Of a stretch of 64,000 nt of DNA, positions 1-8,523 are shown piece after piece. The notes under the pieces were generated by a model. The model did not search any database, was not told the DNA's origin, and saw only the letters and a list, made by a program, of their open reading frames with translations. How positions within the stretch are numbered: position 1 is the first letter of the stretch; every line of letters begins with the position of its first letter. Source of the DNA: UBA1765 sp045615885 (GTDB taxonomy: Bacteria > Fibrobacterota > Fibrobacteria > Fibrobacterales > Fibrobacteraceae); NCBI GenBank assembly GCA_045615885.1, contig JAZLFR010000069.1, forward strand, positions 62,001 to 126,000, read 5' to 3'. Position numbers and translations under genes: made by a program.

Positions 1-998
1 TGCCATTGCACTTGGTCATCGTATTTCTTTTCATCTGGGTACCAGTGGATATCGAACACGTCGATCAGGCGCTTGCCAGAAGCCTTTTGCGCGGCGGCAA
101 CCTTCTTGATAAAATATTCGAGCCAGCAGTAATCGCGGTCTTCGCCGGAATCCGACTTTTTGATTCGCCCGGAAGTTCCGCCCTTGTAGGCGATGGAACA
201 CCAGTACCATTCGTTTGCAACTACGGGGCCCGTGAGCTTGATGCCTGGCCATGCGTCGCGTGCCTTTTTGGCAACATCAATGTAACGCTCCACCAAAAAG
301 TCGCCAGTCACATCGAGCTGCAGGTCGCTATGCGTACCTGCCCAGATTTCCATTTCGTTATCCATGCTCCAGTACTGAAAACGGCCCATGTCGTACTTCA
401 GTTCATTCTTCCAGTGGTCAATGATTCCCACCGTGGAATCTGCCGGCCATGATTCTGTATAAAGCCTGTAATCGCCTGCCTTTATGAGAGTCTGTCCATC
501 ATCAGAAACCTCGCCACCACCGGCCAGGTCAAGCGTAGCCTTTGCCCAGTTTTTATCGTGGCTTGTGTAAAAATCCCAATCAGGGAAGTTGTATTCGCGC
601 GTGCTTGCCGCATAGCCCGTAAGCTGGAACGCATACATCGCATTGGTGTATGGCATGTTCTCTTGAATCTTTTGCGCCGTAATATCCCAGTCGATCGGTT
701 CTACATTGTTGTACCAGTCCGGGTGAACCGTCAATTTTTTGCGCCAGTTGTAGCGTGTGGAGTTGTTCCCGTTGTTTGCGCGCATAAAGCGCACCCCGGC
801 CTCGTTCATCGTCTCGATTGTGGCGATGTCGTCTTCGCTCAGCTCTGCGTTTTTGCCATCGATGCCATCGATGTTTCTGCCGTAAATGTATGGCGAAATC
901 GGCTTGACGCCCTTTGTTGCGTCAATGGAAATGGTGACGCCTGCAAACGAAGTGGTCGCTGCAAGCGCAAAAATTGTGGCTGCTTTAGTAAAATTCAT
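1..998 (-). CDS. Secreted GH44-type endo-glucanase, 5' part (runs off the left edge)
   Basis: The reverse-strand frame is open from an ATG at 998 to base 1 (about 332 residues) with no stop, so the 3' end lies outside the window. It starts with a signal peptide (MNFTKAATIFALAATTSFAG). The mature start has ISPYIYGRN, followed by RANNGNNSTRYNW, WSMDNEMEIWAGTH (a DNE with Glu near residue 215, the likely acid/base) and DVFDIHWYP. These match the family-44 glycoside hydrolase layout; GH44 enzymes cut beta-1,4-glucan or xyloglucan chains. The second catalytic Glu should lie beyond the edge. A secreted glucanase fits a fibre-degrading host. GH51 or GH30 enzymes share the ISP-IYG start, but the DNE-IW-TH block favours GH44. 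Confidence 0.85.
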   Translation of the reverse strand, partial: MNFTKAATIFALAATTSFAGVTISIDATKGVKPISPYIYGRNIDGIDGKNAELSEDDIATIETMNEAGVRFMRANNGNNSTRYNWRKKLTVHPDWYNNVEPIDWDITAQKIQENMPYTNAMYAFQLTGYAASTREYNFPDWDFYTSHDKNWAKATLDLAGGGEVSDDGQTLIKAGDYRLYTESWPADSTVGIIDHWKNELKYDMGRFQYWSMDNEMEIWAGTHSDLQLDVTGDFLVERYIDVAKKARDAWPGIKLTGPVVANEWYWCSIAYKGGTSGRIKKSDSGEDRDYCWLEYFIKKVAAAQKASGKRLIDVFDIHWYPDEKKYDDQVQW

Positions 999-1079
999 AT
1001 ACTGAATATATATTCATTTTGGTGTAATTTTACTAAAAATTTAAAATTCGATTTGTTTTTTCTTTGTAAATGACAAAAT

Positions 1080-2003
1080 ATGTCAATAGCTGATTCTATA
1101 TTTGCTGGCATGAAAAATGAAATGAATAAGAGTGTAGATAAGTTTTTGGAAGGCTCCGTGTCTTACTTGGCCAGGATTTCTGTAGATAGCCTTACCGATG
1201 GTGAATCCAAGTCCCTCATGGAACTTTTCAAGTCTAATGAGATGATTGAAACCTCCAAGGGCTATGTTTGGGGTTTTGATTCCGGAATCACCAATTTCAG
1301 CAAGAAAAAGAATGCGTTTTTTGTTGATATCGACGTGGAAGACTACGCCCATTTGCCGGTTGTCCTTCAGGAATTGCTTGCAAAGGCAAATGTCAGGTCT
1401 AAAATTCGCATTCCTGGCTATGCCTGCGATTTTTCCATGAAATCCTGGTATGAATTTGCCGATGGCAAGCTGGTTTGCAGCGAATCCCGCAATTTTTATG
1501 ACAATGGCATCCGGGAAGGAGGCAAGCCGGCCTTCATTGCCACTTGCGCTAAGAAGTTCGGCGTGGATTTCGACAAGATTACCTACGACGACCCCGAAGT
1601 TTTTGCCGCGTTCCAGAATCAGGATATCATGAAGTGGTCCTTCGTTTATTCCTGCGACGACCCGGAAAACAACGTCATGGCCATTTTAAAGCCCAGGTCC
1701 ATGGACGACCTCATGGTGTATTTTGCCTTCGCCTTGAGTGAAGACAACAGAAAGAACCTGGACATCATCAAGGAATACGTGGCTCGCCGCGATGGCCTAA
1801 AGCCCGTTCCACAGAATCTTCCGGATGGCTTAAAGAAAAGTTTCGGTATGGCCTTCTTTTATGAACAGGAAAAACTGGTGGAGTCCTCTGAGTGGCGCCT
1901 GCCTCAGCTTTTGCCGATACTTGCCGCCAAGCTCAAGTCGGAAGACACGTACAAGTTCGCGTATTTGTGCGTGAAGCACGGAGCGCACAAGGAATTGGGG
2001 TGA
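1080..2003 (+). CDS. Hypothetical protein, 307 aa
   Basis: An intact frame from ATG 1080 to TGA, divergent from the GH44 gene with only about 80 bp between the two starts. No signal peptide or membrane segment is visible, so it should be cytoplasmic. The sequence is rich in charged residues and has no motif I recognise. The middle (about residues 55-130) looks like an alpha/beta fold. Codon use is like the core genome, which suggests a real gene. I cannot assign a function. Confidence 0.6.
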   Translation: MSIADSIFAGMKNEMNKSVDKFLEGSVSYLARISVDSLTDGESKSLMELFKSNEMIETSKGYVWGFDSGITNFSKKKNAFFVDIDVEDYAHLPVVLQELLAKANVRSKIRIPGYACDFSMKSWYEFADGKLVCSESRNFYDNGIREGGKPAFIATCAKKFGVDFDKITYDDPEVFAAFQNQDIMKWSFVYSCDDPENNVMAILKPRSMDDLMVYFAFALSEDNRKNLDIIKEYVARRDGLKPVPQNLPDGLKKSFGMAFFYEQEKLVESSEWRLPQLLPILAAKLKSEDTYKFAYLCVKHGAHKELG

Positions 2004-2020
2004 GAGTTTTTTGGGGGCTG

Positions 2021-2149
2021 CATAATAAAGTGTCAAAGTCCCTGGTATATAAGGCTCTTGAAAACGAACTGATTACCATGTCCAAAGCGGCAAGCTTGCT
2101 TCGTACAGATGTCGTGACTATCCGGAAGGAGCTTTCTACGGCATGGTAA
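2021..2149 (+). pseudogene. C-terminal remnant resembling an ImmA/IrrE-type or antitoxin tail
   Basis: The frame ending at TAA 2149 encodes ALENELITMSKAASLLRTD followed by VVTIRKELSTAW. This resembles the C-terminal helix-turn-helix tail seen on IrrE/ImmA-like peptidases and some antitoxins (pattern AL-x-GxI-ls-x-AA-x-LL). No credible start or N-terminal domain lies upstream in frame; the preceding sequence is the end of the 307-aa gene. I read it as a decayed leftover. The family assignment is tentative. Confidence 0.35.
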
Positions 2150-2244
2150 AGAACAATTTCGCCCCCATCGCTATCCTATGCTGAGATTAGAAGTTAACAA
2201 CTTGTTAACATAAAAACAGCGTATTTAGGATAAAAAGCGTATAT

Positions 2245-2302
2245 ATAACATTATGTATTGATTGTAACATTTTAAAATGTTATATTTTCTATTAAATGTT
2301 AT
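2245..2302 (+). promoter_or_regulatory. Nested inverted repeats upstream of AbiEi-like gene (candidate operator)
   Basis: A perfect 18-bp palindrome, TAACATTTTAAAATGTTA, lies at 2265-2282. It is bracketed by an outer pair, ATAACAT (2245-2251) and ATGTTAT (2296-2302). The group ends 15 bp before the ATG at 2318. AbiEi antitoxins are known to autoregulate by binding inverted repeats in their promoter, so this is the expected place for an operator. Binding is inferred. Confidence 0.5.
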
Positions 2303-2317
2303 AATTGGTGGTTGAAC

Positions 2318-3343
2318 ATGGCTTTTTTCTTCTTTTTCGACAATGAGAACATCTGTGATATTGTAAAGAGCATTTTCATAGAAAATGGTTTTGACTGCAA
2401 TGTGGATGTCGCTGTTCAACCCAAGGGTTTACCTTTGTACATGGTGAAGAATCGTGGGTTCTTTAATGCTTGCGTAGAGGGGGCCCGTTTTGTCGTTGTT
2501 GCAGTCCTTGGCGAAGAGGCCTTTGATGCGGAAGCTTTGGCAAGGCAGATTAAAAAGTACGAACAAGTTATGACGAGACCTGTGGCGTTTCTTTTTAAGA
2601 ATTCTTCTAATGCGCAGCGTAAATCGCTGATTCAAACGCGAGTTCCGTTCATTGCTCCGGCCTCCTTGATTTACCTTCCGTTTTTGGGAGTGGCTCTGCA
2701 AAACCAGAACCGCGCTGCGGGTGTGCGGAACGATGGCGATAATGATCTTCCTAAAAAAATGACGCCTCAGGGGCAGCTGCTTTTTCTGTATATGCTATAC
2801 AAAGTGAAAGACTCTTATGTGACCAAGGCGCGGGCTGCTCAGGAAACAGGTTTAAATGCAATGGCGGTATCCAGGTATTCTCGGGAACTGGAAAAACTTG
2901 GGCTGGTTCGATTGCAGGAGAATGGCCGGTCTATTCTGATGACTTGCTCGGACAATGGAACGAGTCTGGTTGAAAAAGCAAAACCCTATTTGATAAATCC
3001 CATAAAAAAGCGAATCATTGTAACAAAGGATAACTTGAAGGAAACATTCCCGAAGGCCGGTGAGTCGGCTCTTTCTGCAAAAACTATGTTGACCACTCCG
3101 CGTATTGATGCGTATGCCTGTCAAAAAAAGGATTTACCCCCAAGTGTCATTGATTACACTGCCGATTTGAGATGGTTCAGCAAATTGGAACTGATTGAAG
3201 TACAGATATGGAGTTACAATCCCTCGCTGTTTGCCGTAGAAGGCGTTGTCGATCCCCTTTCTTTGTATATGTCGCTGAAAGAATTTAAGGATGAACGAGT
3301 GGTCGGATGCCTTGAAGAAATGATGGAGACAGTACAATGGTAA
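2318..3343 (+). CDS. AbiEi-like winged-helix antitoxin/regulator, 341 aa
   Basis: A cytoplasmic protein likely to be the antitoxin and repressor of the nucleotidyltransferase gene that overlaps its 3' end by 7 bp. A winged-helix segment is visible near residues 145-215 (VTKARAAQETGLNAMAVSRY and EKLGLVRLQENGRS). The C-terminal half resembles the substrate-recognition part of AbiEi-type proteins. I chose ATG 2318, which follows a GGTGG ribosome site, over a TTG six bases earlier. The overlap and gene order antitoxin-toxin are typical of type IV (AbiE) systems. The N-terminal 130 residues are unusual for AbiEi and unassigned. Confidence 0.6.
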   Translation: MAFFFFFDNENICDIVKSIFIENGFDCNVDVAVQPKGLPLYMVKNRGFFNACVEGARFVVVAVLGEEAFDAEALARQIKKYEQVMTRPVAFLFKNSSNAQRKSLIQTRVPFIAPASLIYLPFLGVALQNQNRAAGVRNDGDNDLPKKMTPQGQLLFLYMLYKVKDSYVTKARAAQETGLNAMAVSRYSRELEKLGLVRLQENGRSILMTCSDNGTSLVEKAKPYLINPIKKRIIVTKDNLKETFPKAGESALSAKTMLTTPRIDAYACQKKDLPPSVIDYTADLRWFSKLELIEVQIWSYNPSLFAVEGVVDPLSLYMSLKEFKDERVVGCLEEMMETVQW

Positions 3344-4086
3344 ATGGCCTTGAAAAGTTCCGTGAAAAATTCGAAAAATTTAATGACGAATATGTCGTCA
3401 TCGGCGGAACCGCTTGCTCTATCCTGATGGAAGACGCAGGATTGAGCTTTCGTACAACGAAAGATGTCGATATGGTGCTGATTGTTGATGCCAAAAGGTA
3501 TGTCGAGTTTGGAAAAACTTTTTGGGATTTTATTAAAGAAGGTCAATATACATGTGGCGAGCAGAAAAGGGAGAAAACATGCTTTTATCGATTTACCGAT
3601 CCTCAAGTCGGATATCCTTCAATGATAGAATTGCTCTCTAAAAGTCCAGATCCTTTAGTTGTTCCAGGGGATGTTAGACGAGTCCCAATAGCGGAAGATG
3701 TATCCAGTTTGTCTGCGATTATTCTTGACGAAAGCTATTACAATCTTTTAAGCGAAGGCTGTGATGTTTTGAACGGCATTAGGGTTCTTAAGCCGGAGTA
3801 TTTGATTCTGTATAAAATGAAGGCAAGGATGAACTTGAAAGAATCAAAAGAAAAAGGTGAACACGTCAATACAGATGACTACAGGAAGCATAAGAACGAT
3901 GTGTTTAGACTTTTGCCACTGTTGCCTGTGGATTTGAAAATCAACTTGCCTGAGAAAATCCAACATGACGTAGAGACTTTCTTGGATTCCATGATAGAAG
4001 AAGTTGTTGATTCTCAAATTTTAGGTGACGGCATGACTAAGGAAGAAGCCTTGGATATGCTGCGAGAAATTTTTGTTCTTCCATAA
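3337..4086 (+). CDS. AbiEii-like nucleotidyltransferase toxin, 249 aa
   Basis: Carries a minimal nucleotidyltransferase signature: VIGGTACSIL near residue 21 and TTKDVDMVL near residue 41 (GG/T followed by the two metal-binding acids of DVD). AbiEii-type toxins transfer nucleotides onto tRNA or other targets and cause growth arrest during phage infection. The start overlaps the upstream antitoxin-like gene, which implies translational coupling. The length is close to other AbiEii-like proteins of this branch, and the frame is intact. It could instead be a solitary nucleotidyltransferase of another subfamily, but the partner gene argues for a toxin-antitoxin pair. Confidence 0.65.
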   Translation: MVNGLEKFREKFEKFNDEYVVIGGTACSILMEDAGLSFRTTKDVDMVLIVDAKRYVEFGKTFWDFIKEGQYTCGEQKREKTCFYRFTDPQVGYPSMIELLSKSPDPLVVPGDVRRVPIAEDVSSLSAIILDESYYNLLSEGCDVLNGIRVLKPEYLILYKMKARMNLKESKEKGEHVNTDDYRKHKNDVFRLLPLLPVDLKINLPEKIQHDVETFLDSMIEEVVDSQILGDGMTKEEALDMLREIFVLP

Positions 4087-4167
4087 GCAACTTTCCTTTC
4101 GTGGCACTATGCGGAGTGGTGATTCGGAATTTCCGAACAGTCGCATTTTATAGGCGTTCCCCGGCTC

Positions 4168-4542
4168 CTATGCATCAATGTATACGAACGACTGCGGTGC
4201 TGCAGTGATTCCGTATTCAGAAAGATCCCTGGCCTTCTTGAATTTTTTCACCTCGCCCAGCTGATACGCGTAAGCAAATTTCTTCTGCGAAAAATATGCT
4301 GAATACTTTTCGTGGGATATTCCAGAGAATTCCTTGGTCTTTTGCCAAAGCTTGGATGGAGTCTCCTTGAGTACCCCAAGCACCGCGACGGAGGCCACAA
4401 CCTTCATTTCAGGAAATGTGGAATAAATCAGAATTTGATCCACCTGGCGCTTTGTCACCTGGCGACGGAACTCAAACTTCTTGGTTCCTGCAAGAATCCT
4501 GTTGGAATACTCGGGCTTGATTGACAAAAGAATCGTACACAT
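4168..4542 (-). CDS. ASCH/EVE (PUA-like) domain protein, 124 aa
   Basis: The N-terminus MCTILLSIKPEYSNRILAGT followed by KKFEFRR is typical of ASCH-type PUA-like folds, which bind RNA or modified nucleotides. The rest (LIYSTFPEMKVVASVAVLGV) continues the beta-barrel pattern. A single-domain protein, convergent with the toxin-antitoxin pair and 64 bp from the next minus-strand gene. ASCH and EVE proteins are often found near restriction and toxin genes. Its ligand and role here are unknown. Confidence 0.65.
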   Translation of the reverse strand: MCTILLSIKPEYSNRILAGTKKFEFRRQVTKRQVDQILIYSTFPEMKVVASVAVLGVLKETPSKLWQKTKEFSGISHEKYSAYFSQKKFAYAYQLGEVKKFKKARDLSEYGITAAPQSFVYIDA

Positions 4543-4606
4543 TTATCACTCTCTGCAAAATTTAACAACTGTTTTGGAATCGTGCAGAATCTTGTCGAAA
4601 TGGATT

Positions 4607-5245
4607 TTACAACTCCGCGGTAATGATATGCTTCTTGAAATAGACGTCAAAATTTTCGAAGGAAAGGTCCTCTTTTTTGAAGGCCTCTATCTCCTTTTCC
4701 CATCGTGCGGATTGCTCCGTGGTATTTAGCTCGTTGAAATAGTCAGCAACCTCTTTGTTGTTTAGAATATTGGTGAGCGGCAAGAACTGAAAATCAGGGA
4801 ACTTTTCGTAGACTTTTTGAAGATTCTTTACATATTTAGATTGATTTGCTGCAATTATGTCGATGTATTCATTTACCAAGCGGCTGTATTTGTGAGCTAT
4901 GTTTTCTAGAACCTGGAGTAACTTTACATCATCAAACAATAGGCGAGCTTCATCTAGCGATCTGTAAAGTTTGTCCGCGTGGTCCAGCATGATGACGGGG
5001 AAATTTTCTGGCTGCCCCATTTTCATTTTTTGCAGCACGGCATTGATGTTCAACTTGTTTAGACACGACGCAAAGACATTGTATATCTCCAGCAATTTTT
5101 CTTGACGCACCAGCATGCAGTCTCTGTTGTGCATTCGCTTTTGTAGTTTATTTTGCGATATACCAATATAGAGCGGGACGGCCAAAGTCGCGATAGATGC
5201 GAGAGCAGTTGCGATTGACGCAAGAATAGTTGGGTTAAAAGACAT
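4607..5245 (-). CDS. Single-pass membrane protein of unknown function, 212 aa
   Basis: Starts at ATG 5245 behind a strong GGAGG ribosome site. An N-terminal hydrophobic helix (about residues 8-30, ILASIATALASIATLAVPLY) is followed by a long charged, probably helical cytoplasmic region. Short proteins with one N-terminal helix and a coiled domain are common next to defence genes, but I do not recognise a family. It lies between the ASCH gene and the divergent methyltransferase operon. Confidence 0.55.
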   Translation of the reverse strand: MSFNPTILASIATALASIATLAVPLYIGISQNKLQKRMHNRDCMLVRQEKLLEIYNVFASCLNKLNINAVLQKMKMGQPENFPVIMLDHADKLYRSLDEARLLFDDVKLLQVLENIAHKYSRLVNEYIDIIAANQSKYVKNLQKVYEKFPDFQFLPLTNILNNKEVADYFNELNTTEQSARWEKEIEAFKKEDLSFENFDVYFKKHIITAEL

Positions 5246-5562
5246 ATTTCCTCCTTGAAGAATTTATACAACTTAATATTGTAAAATCCTTGAGGAGTGG
5301 CAAGATTCTTTTTGGGGACAATTCGGACAACTCGGAAAATACGGACAGATTGGAATGAAAAATTGAGGAAAATGAATGTCCTGCCTCAGATTTGTCGCTT
5401 TGAAAGCAGAAAAAATGAGACAACTTTGGATTTTTTTTTCACAAAGTACATTGATTGTCAAATAATGGCATAGGAATGAATGTATTTTTATAGAGTTCAT
5501 TAGGTGTGTTTTTTAAAAGTATCGTTGACCAAGGCGTATCAAAAAGCTAATTTGGTGTTAGT
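5246..5562. other. AT-rich intergenic region between divergent genes
   Basis: About 317 bp with no supported gene. Short minus-strand frames cross it but lack ribosome sites and protein-like composition. CGGACA-type triplets recur around 5320-5352. It should hold the promoter of the operon starting at 5563 and the promoter of the minus-strand membrane protein. I cannot place -35/-10 boxes with confidence. Confidence 0.4.
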
Positions 5563-6603
5563 ATGGCAGAGTATCGCGCAATTGATTTCTTTTGTGGTGG
5601 CGGAGGCATGACTTACGGTCTCCGTCAAGCTGGCATTGACGTTGTTGCCGGTGTTGATTTTGATGCCGATGCGAAGGCTACCTATGAGACGAACAATCCT
5701 GGTGCAAAATTTATCAACCAGGATATCAGTAAACTAGATGTCTCCTATTTTGAAAAAGAGATGGGCGTAGAAAGAAACGATGACCATTTGATCATGGTAG
5801 GATGCAGCCCCTGTCAATACTACAGTTTAATTCGTTCTTCCAAGGAAAAGTCTAAAAAATCTAAAGGGCTTTTGCTAAAGTTCTGGAAGTTTGTTGATTA
5901 CTACAATCCAGGGTATGTTCTCGTAGAGAATGTTCCTGGAATTCTGGATAATAAGAAAACGGTTCTTCCTGAGTTTCTTCGTAAGTTAAAGGAAAAAGGA
6001 TATTCCCACATTGTTAAAGATGTGGTGAATATGAAAGATTACGGGGTTCCTCAGAACCGCCGAAGATTTTCTTTGATTGCAACCAGGGTAGATCGTGAAA
6101 TTACCTTGCCTCAACAAAGTGATGAAGAACTTTGCGTTAGAGATGTTCTTGGCATAAAGAATGGTTTCAAATCAATTTCCGCAGGACATGTAGACAAGTC
6201 TGATTTGTTCCATACGGCAATGGGTTTAAGTGACGTTAATCTCGCAAGGCTGAAAAAGACCAAAAAAAATGGCGGAACTCGTCTTTGCTGGAAAGACGAT
6301 CCTGAATTACAACTGAATTGTTACAAGGGCAAGGACTCTTCCTTCTTGGATGTGTATGGACGGATGTATTGGGATAAGCCTTCACCGACCATCACCACCA
6401 AGTTTTATAGCATTTCAAATGGGCGTTTTGCACATCCGCAGCAGAATCGAGGGCTCTCCATTCGTGAGGGCGCCACGCTGCAGTCATTTCCTAGATCATA
6501 TAAGTTTTGTACATCAAGTATTGTTGTCGCGGCACGCCTGATCGGCAATGCTGTTCCTCCTGCTTATGCACAAAAGATTGGGGAGATGATTTGTGAACAA
6601 TAA
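5563..6603 (+). CDS. DNA (cytosine-5) methyltransferase, 346 aa
   Basis: Transfers a methyl group from AdoMet to C5 of cytosine in DNA. Motif I DFFCGGGGMTYGLRQAG is at the N-terminus, the motif IV catalytic Cys is near residue 84 (CSPCQYYS), motif VI is VENVPGI, motif VIII is QNRRRFSLIA, and motifs IX/X are REGATLQSFP and IGNAVPPAYA. Length is normal for a single-specificity m5C enzyme. It is the first gene of a long co-directional run, and its 3' end overlaps the ATPase/nuclease gene by 11 bp. It differs clearly from the two methyltransferases further down (CSPCQYYS versus GGPPCQGFS), so its target site is probably different. Confidence 0.9.
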   Translation: MAEYRAIDFFCGGGGMTYGLRQAGIDVVAGVDFDADAKATYETNNPGAKFINQDISKLDVSYFEKEMGVERNDDHLIMVGCSPCQYYSLIRSSKEKSKKSKGLLLKFWKFVDYYNPGYVLVENVPGILDNKKTVLPEFLRKLKEKGYSHIVKDVVNMKDYGVPQNRRRFSLIATRVDREITLPQQSDEELCVRDVLGIKNGFKSISAGHVDKSDLFHTAMGLSDVNLARLKKTKKNGGTRLCWKDDPELQLNCYKGKDSSFLDVYGRMYWDKPSPTITTKFYSISNGRFAHPQQNRGLSIREGATLQSFPRSYKFCTSSIVVAARLIGNAVPPAYAQKIGEMICEQ

Positions 6604-8383
6604 ACTAATTCAAGAGATCCAAAGAAAGTTTGATGGAAAAACGAAGTATCAAACTTTTAAGGATTACATTACCGACATCCATTTTCCTTATTACAAGGGT
6701 CTGGTAAAAGACGCTAAGATTGAGTTTAAGTTTCCGCTGACTGTTTTAGTTGGTGAAAATGGTTGTGGAAAAAGTTCAGTATTGCAGGCGATGGAAAATG
6801 TTGCTGCTGGCAAGTCGCTTTCACAACGCTGGTTTTCAACAAGTGTGGATCCGATTCCAGATGGAGAGCGCCCCTGCTTTTGGTATTCGTATTATAGTGA
6901 GTCTGCTAAAAAAATTGTTCAGATTCTAAATACGCGTATTAAAAAGATTGAAAAAGACGGTCGCGAAAATCCTGATTACTGGGAACCTTCTCGCCCGGTT
7001 GCAAAATATGGAATGGAACTCTTTACCGAAGAAATGAAAAATGCTCCTGGGGCCTCAGGAACACGTTGGATCGGTACAAAGCGAAAAGTTGAGTACATTG
7101 ACTTTCGTGAAGAGATTTCTGCATTCGATAAGTATTTCTATTTTGAAAATGAACCTCGCAAAAGAACAAAACAGGAATATGTACGTCAATACTCAAAGTA
7201 TTTGAAGCAAGCTATAGATGGAAACTTTCCTAAAGATCGAAAGATTAACGACAAATTGAGATTGCGTTCTGTGGATACTTTGCAAAAGAAAGAGGTGGAA
7301 ATTCTTTCTTTTATTCTTGACAAACAGTATCTTTCGGTAAAGATCATTGAACATCAGTTTTACAATAAATGGGGAACTAGTGTTTATTTTACCCAAAAGA
7401 ACAATGATGAATCATTTTCAGGAAGCTATTCAGAGGCTTTTGCTGGAAGTGGAGAATCCGCTGTAGCAAAACTTGTTCATAAGATTTTTGGGGCGAAAGA
7501 AGGAACTTTGTTGCTTCTTGATGAACCTGAGACGTCCTTGCACCCCGGCGCTCAGAAGAGGTTGTTGTCTTTTATTCTTGAAAATGTTCGAGATAAGGGT
7601 CTGCAAGTTGTAATAAGTTCCCATAGCCCAGCAATTGTTGAAGAATTACCACCCGTGGCAATTGTGGTGATGAACCAAAGCGCACAAAATAAGTTCACCC
7701 CTATTCAAAATGTGGAGGCAAATGTTGCTTTCCAGTATATTGGGCATACAAATATTGAAAAAACGAAAATTTTGGTTGAAGATTATTGTGCCGAATTGTT
7801 GGTTAAGCGTGCTTTAGGCTTTATTGACGAAAAGGCCGCTTTAACAGTAGATGTTATAAATCATGCTGGTGGTGCAAAGGATCTCTTTAAAGAAGCGGTT
7901 GTTCTTTCTAGAGTAAACGCAACGAAAACCTATTTGTTCTTAGATGGTGATCAAAGAAAAGAACTTCTCTCTGGAAGTGAAGTTGCTGAAATCAAATTGG
8001 ATGACTTTCTTTTTGATGTCACGGGAGTAGAATCGAAAAATCTTGGTTTTGTTGCTGATTCTGGGAAAAAAAATGAGCAGTTTGCTAACGAAAAAAGAAG
8101 GTTCTTGAATTTTTTGAAGGATCGCTGCAGATTTTTGCCGATGAAAACACCTGAAGAAATTCTGTGGAAATGTTCCGATAAGTCTCCCAAAACGGATGTT
8201 GATGAGTCCAATGCCAATTGTTACAAAGAGGGCATTGCCAAATGGGTGAAAGATGATGTTGCTGGCGATATCTCTGCTGCTGATGTTGCCTATGGTCAAA
8301 GGAAGCTTTGCAATGCAATTTCTGAATCTGATTCTACAATGAAAGAAATTATTGAACTTGTAAAAACAATGGTTGGCGAATAA
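6593..8383 (+). CDS. OLD-family ATP-dependent nuclease (ABC ATPase + TOPRIM), 596 aa
   Basis: An N-terminal ABC/SMC-type ATPase has Walker A GENGCGKS (about residues 54-61), Walker B LLLLDEPETSLHPGAQ (about 306-320) and an H-loop VISSHSPAIVEEL (about 339). A C-terminal TOPRIM-like part has ILVEDYCAELLVKRAL (near 394) and a DGD motif in YLFLDGDQR (near 450). OLD-family proteins, including GajA of Gabija and phage P2 Old, are ATP-controlled nucleases. The start is GTG at 6593 inside the methyltransferase gene, implying coupled translation. Pairing an OLD enzyme with an m5C methyltransferase suggests that methylation protects self DNA from it; this is inference. Confidence 0.8.
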   Translation: MNNKLIQEIQRKFDGKTKYQTFKDYITDIHFPYYKGLVKDAKIEFKFPLTVLVGENGCGKSSVLQAMENVAAGKSLSQRWFSTSVDPIPDGERPCFWYSYYSESAKKIVQILNTRIKKIEKDGRENPDYWEPSRPVAKYGMELFTEEMKNAPGASGTRWIGTKRKVEYIDFREEISAFDKYFYFENEPRKRTKQEYVRQYSKYLKQAIDGNFPKDRKINDKLRLRSVDTLQKKEVEILSFILDKQYLSVKIIEHQFYNKWGTSVYFTQKNNDESFSGSYSEAFAGSGESAVAKLVHKIFGAKEGTLLLLDEPETSLHPGAQKRLLSFILENVRDKGLQVVISSHSPAIVEELPPVAIVVMNQSAQNKFTPIQNVEANVAFQYIGHTNIEKTKILVEDYCAELLVKRALGFIDEKAALTVDVINHAGGAKDLFKEAVVLSRVNATKTYLFLDGDQRKELLSGSEVAEIKLDDFLFDVTGVESKNLGFVADSGKKNEQFANEKRRFLNFLKDRCRFLPMKTPEEILWKCSDKSPKTDVDESNANCYKEGIAKWVKDDVAGDISAADVAYGQRKLCNAISESDSTMKEIIELVKTMVGE

Positions 8384-8509
8384 ATGGCAGTACCAAAATT
8401 TGAAGAGTTTCTATACCCATTCCTGTCTTTCATTAAAGACAAGGATCTTTCCTCCAAGGAAATGAAAAAGGCTTTGGTAGAGCATTTTGAGCTGACTGAA
8501 GAAGAGTAG
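8384..8509 (+). CDS. Orphan Mrr_N-like winged-helix mini-protein, 41 aa
   Basis: ATG 8384 follows directly on the TAA of the ATPase gene. The product starts MAVPKFEEFLYPFLSFIKDK and ends KKALVEHFELTEEE. This is the typical start of the Mrr N-terminal winged-helix domain (P-x-aeeF-x-P-L-x-l-l), which precedes a nuclease domain in Mrr-type restriction enzymes. Here it stops after about half a domain, and the next gene begins 14 bp later. Either a relic of an Mrr gene replaced by the downstream cassette, or a tiny accessory protein. The frame is clean and tightly packed. Confidence 0.5.
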   Translation: MAVPKFEEFLYPFLSFIKDKDLSSKEMKKALVEHFELTEEE

Positions 8510-8523
8510 TTGAGATTTGATAT

